DNA of 64,000 nucleotides, taken from Psychroflexus halocasei. Lineage in GTDB: Bacteria > Bacteroidota > Bacteroidia > Flavobacteriales > Flavobacteriaceae. Each line of letters starts with the position of its first letter. The first letter of the stretch is position 1. Of this stretch, positions 63,689 through 64,000 are shown one piece after another. Under the pieces are notes generated by a model. It was not told where the DNA came from and did no database searches. It worked only from the letters and a program-made list of their open reading frames with translations. The DNA lies in assembly GCF_900107595.1 (NCBI RefSeq), contig NZ_FNQF01000002.1:1-64000 (forward strand), in the 5' to 3' direction. Made by a program: the position numbers and the translations under genes.

Positions 63689-64000
63689 ATGAGTTTTCAA
63701 ACCTCTGACATTTGGAATGACCACAGCAGTGAAATGTACTTTTTCTGTTTAAAAAAAGTACAAAATGAAGACATTGCCAAGGAGGTTTTACAAAATACTT
63801 TTTTTAAAATTCATAAAAACATAAATCAATTGAAAAGCCCGTCTCAATCGAGATCATGGGCTTTTCAAATTTTAAGAAATGAGATCATCAATTATCATAG
63901 AGAAGGCTTACCTCAAGATGATCATGAAGATTTATCCGCTCTATCAAGTGATGAATTTAAAGATCAGTTTTGTTGTTTTGAAAGATTTATCAACGAATTA
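63689..64000 (+). CDS. ECF-type RNA polymerase sigma factor (partial, cut by window end)
   Basis: The first 104 codons of a sigma-70-family protein. Region 2 is clear: IWNDHSSEMYFFCLKKVQNEDIAKEVLQNTFFKIHKNINQL, then SWAFQILRNEIINYHRE, the core-binding and -10 recognition helices. After it comes an acidic linker and DQFCCFERFINEL, which would lead into region 4 beyond the window. The layout resembles SigZ-like factors, and the adjacent cysteines (CC) in the linker could sense metals or thiols. The gene starts 11 bases after the Cys-rich peptide gene. Confidence 0.85.
   Translation, partial: MSFQTSDIWNDHSSEMYFFCLKKVQNEDIAKEVLQNTFFKIHKNINQLKSPSQSRSWAFQILRNEIINYHREGLPQDDHEDLSALSSDEFKDQFCCFERFINEL

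Overview
This window looks like a chromosomal segment of a member of the Bacteroidetes, most likely a flavobacterium. The support is low GC content, promoters that fit the flavobacterial pattern TTG-N17-23-TAnnTTTG (clearest in front of the tmRNA gene and the trp leader), A-rich rather than Shine-Dalgarno-like leaders, many lipoproteins, a TonB receptor with a carboxypeptidase-regulatory-like domain, and a tmRNA tag reading GDNNYALAA. I cannot name the genus. I see no CRISPR array, insertion sequence, prophage or rRNA; the only structural RNA gene is ssrA.

Layout. 0.1-3.7 kb: an esterase, a two-component system and two PepSY-like exported proteins that seem to share an operator with it. 3.7-9 kb: type II NADH dehydrogenase, a short-chain dehydrogenase, a family 2 glycosyltransferase and an alginate-export-like porin. 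9-22.4 kb: a SMUG2-like glycosylase, two small unknown genes, a TonB receptor operon with a beta-helix lipoprotein, an S9 peptidase and a large outer-membrane protein whose phosphoesterase domain has lost its metal-binding motifs. 22.5-34 kb: housekeeping genes (ligA, prmC, ribD, dnaA and others). 34-40.6 kb: a complete trpEGDCFBA operon behind a Trp leader peptide (three Trp codons in a row) and an attenuator. 40.7-41.1 kb: ssrA. 41.6-44.1 kb: a 3D-domain lipoprotein, a sodium/alanine symporter and an acetyltransferase.

44.2-46.05 kb is a run of three damaged genes (flavin reductase, DUF2256 zinc-ribbon protein, TPR protein). Each can be restored by undoing small lesions, including exact 16-bp and 14-bp tandem duplications. 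46.07-47.4 kb holds what I think is the most striking system: asnA behind two consecutive attenuators, each with its own Asn-rich leader peptide, an antiterminator segment that copies the terminator 3' arm, and a terminator.

47.5-57.3 kb: a radical-SAM/partner pair linked to DNA metabolism, dipeptidyl peptidase III, lipoproteins, an OmpA-like protein, superoxide dismutase and a leucyl aminopeptidase. 57.4-62.1 kb: a metal ABC transporter operon led by a DtxR-family repressor, with both permeases fused to winged-helix-like tails. A TTAG-N6-CTAA palindrome lies in front of this operon and a related one in front of sod, which suggests a shared metal regulon. The window ends with a 38-residue protein containing 14 cysteines, not obvious from long-ORF calling, followed by an ECF sigma factor cut by the window edge; an ECF-type promoter precedes them.
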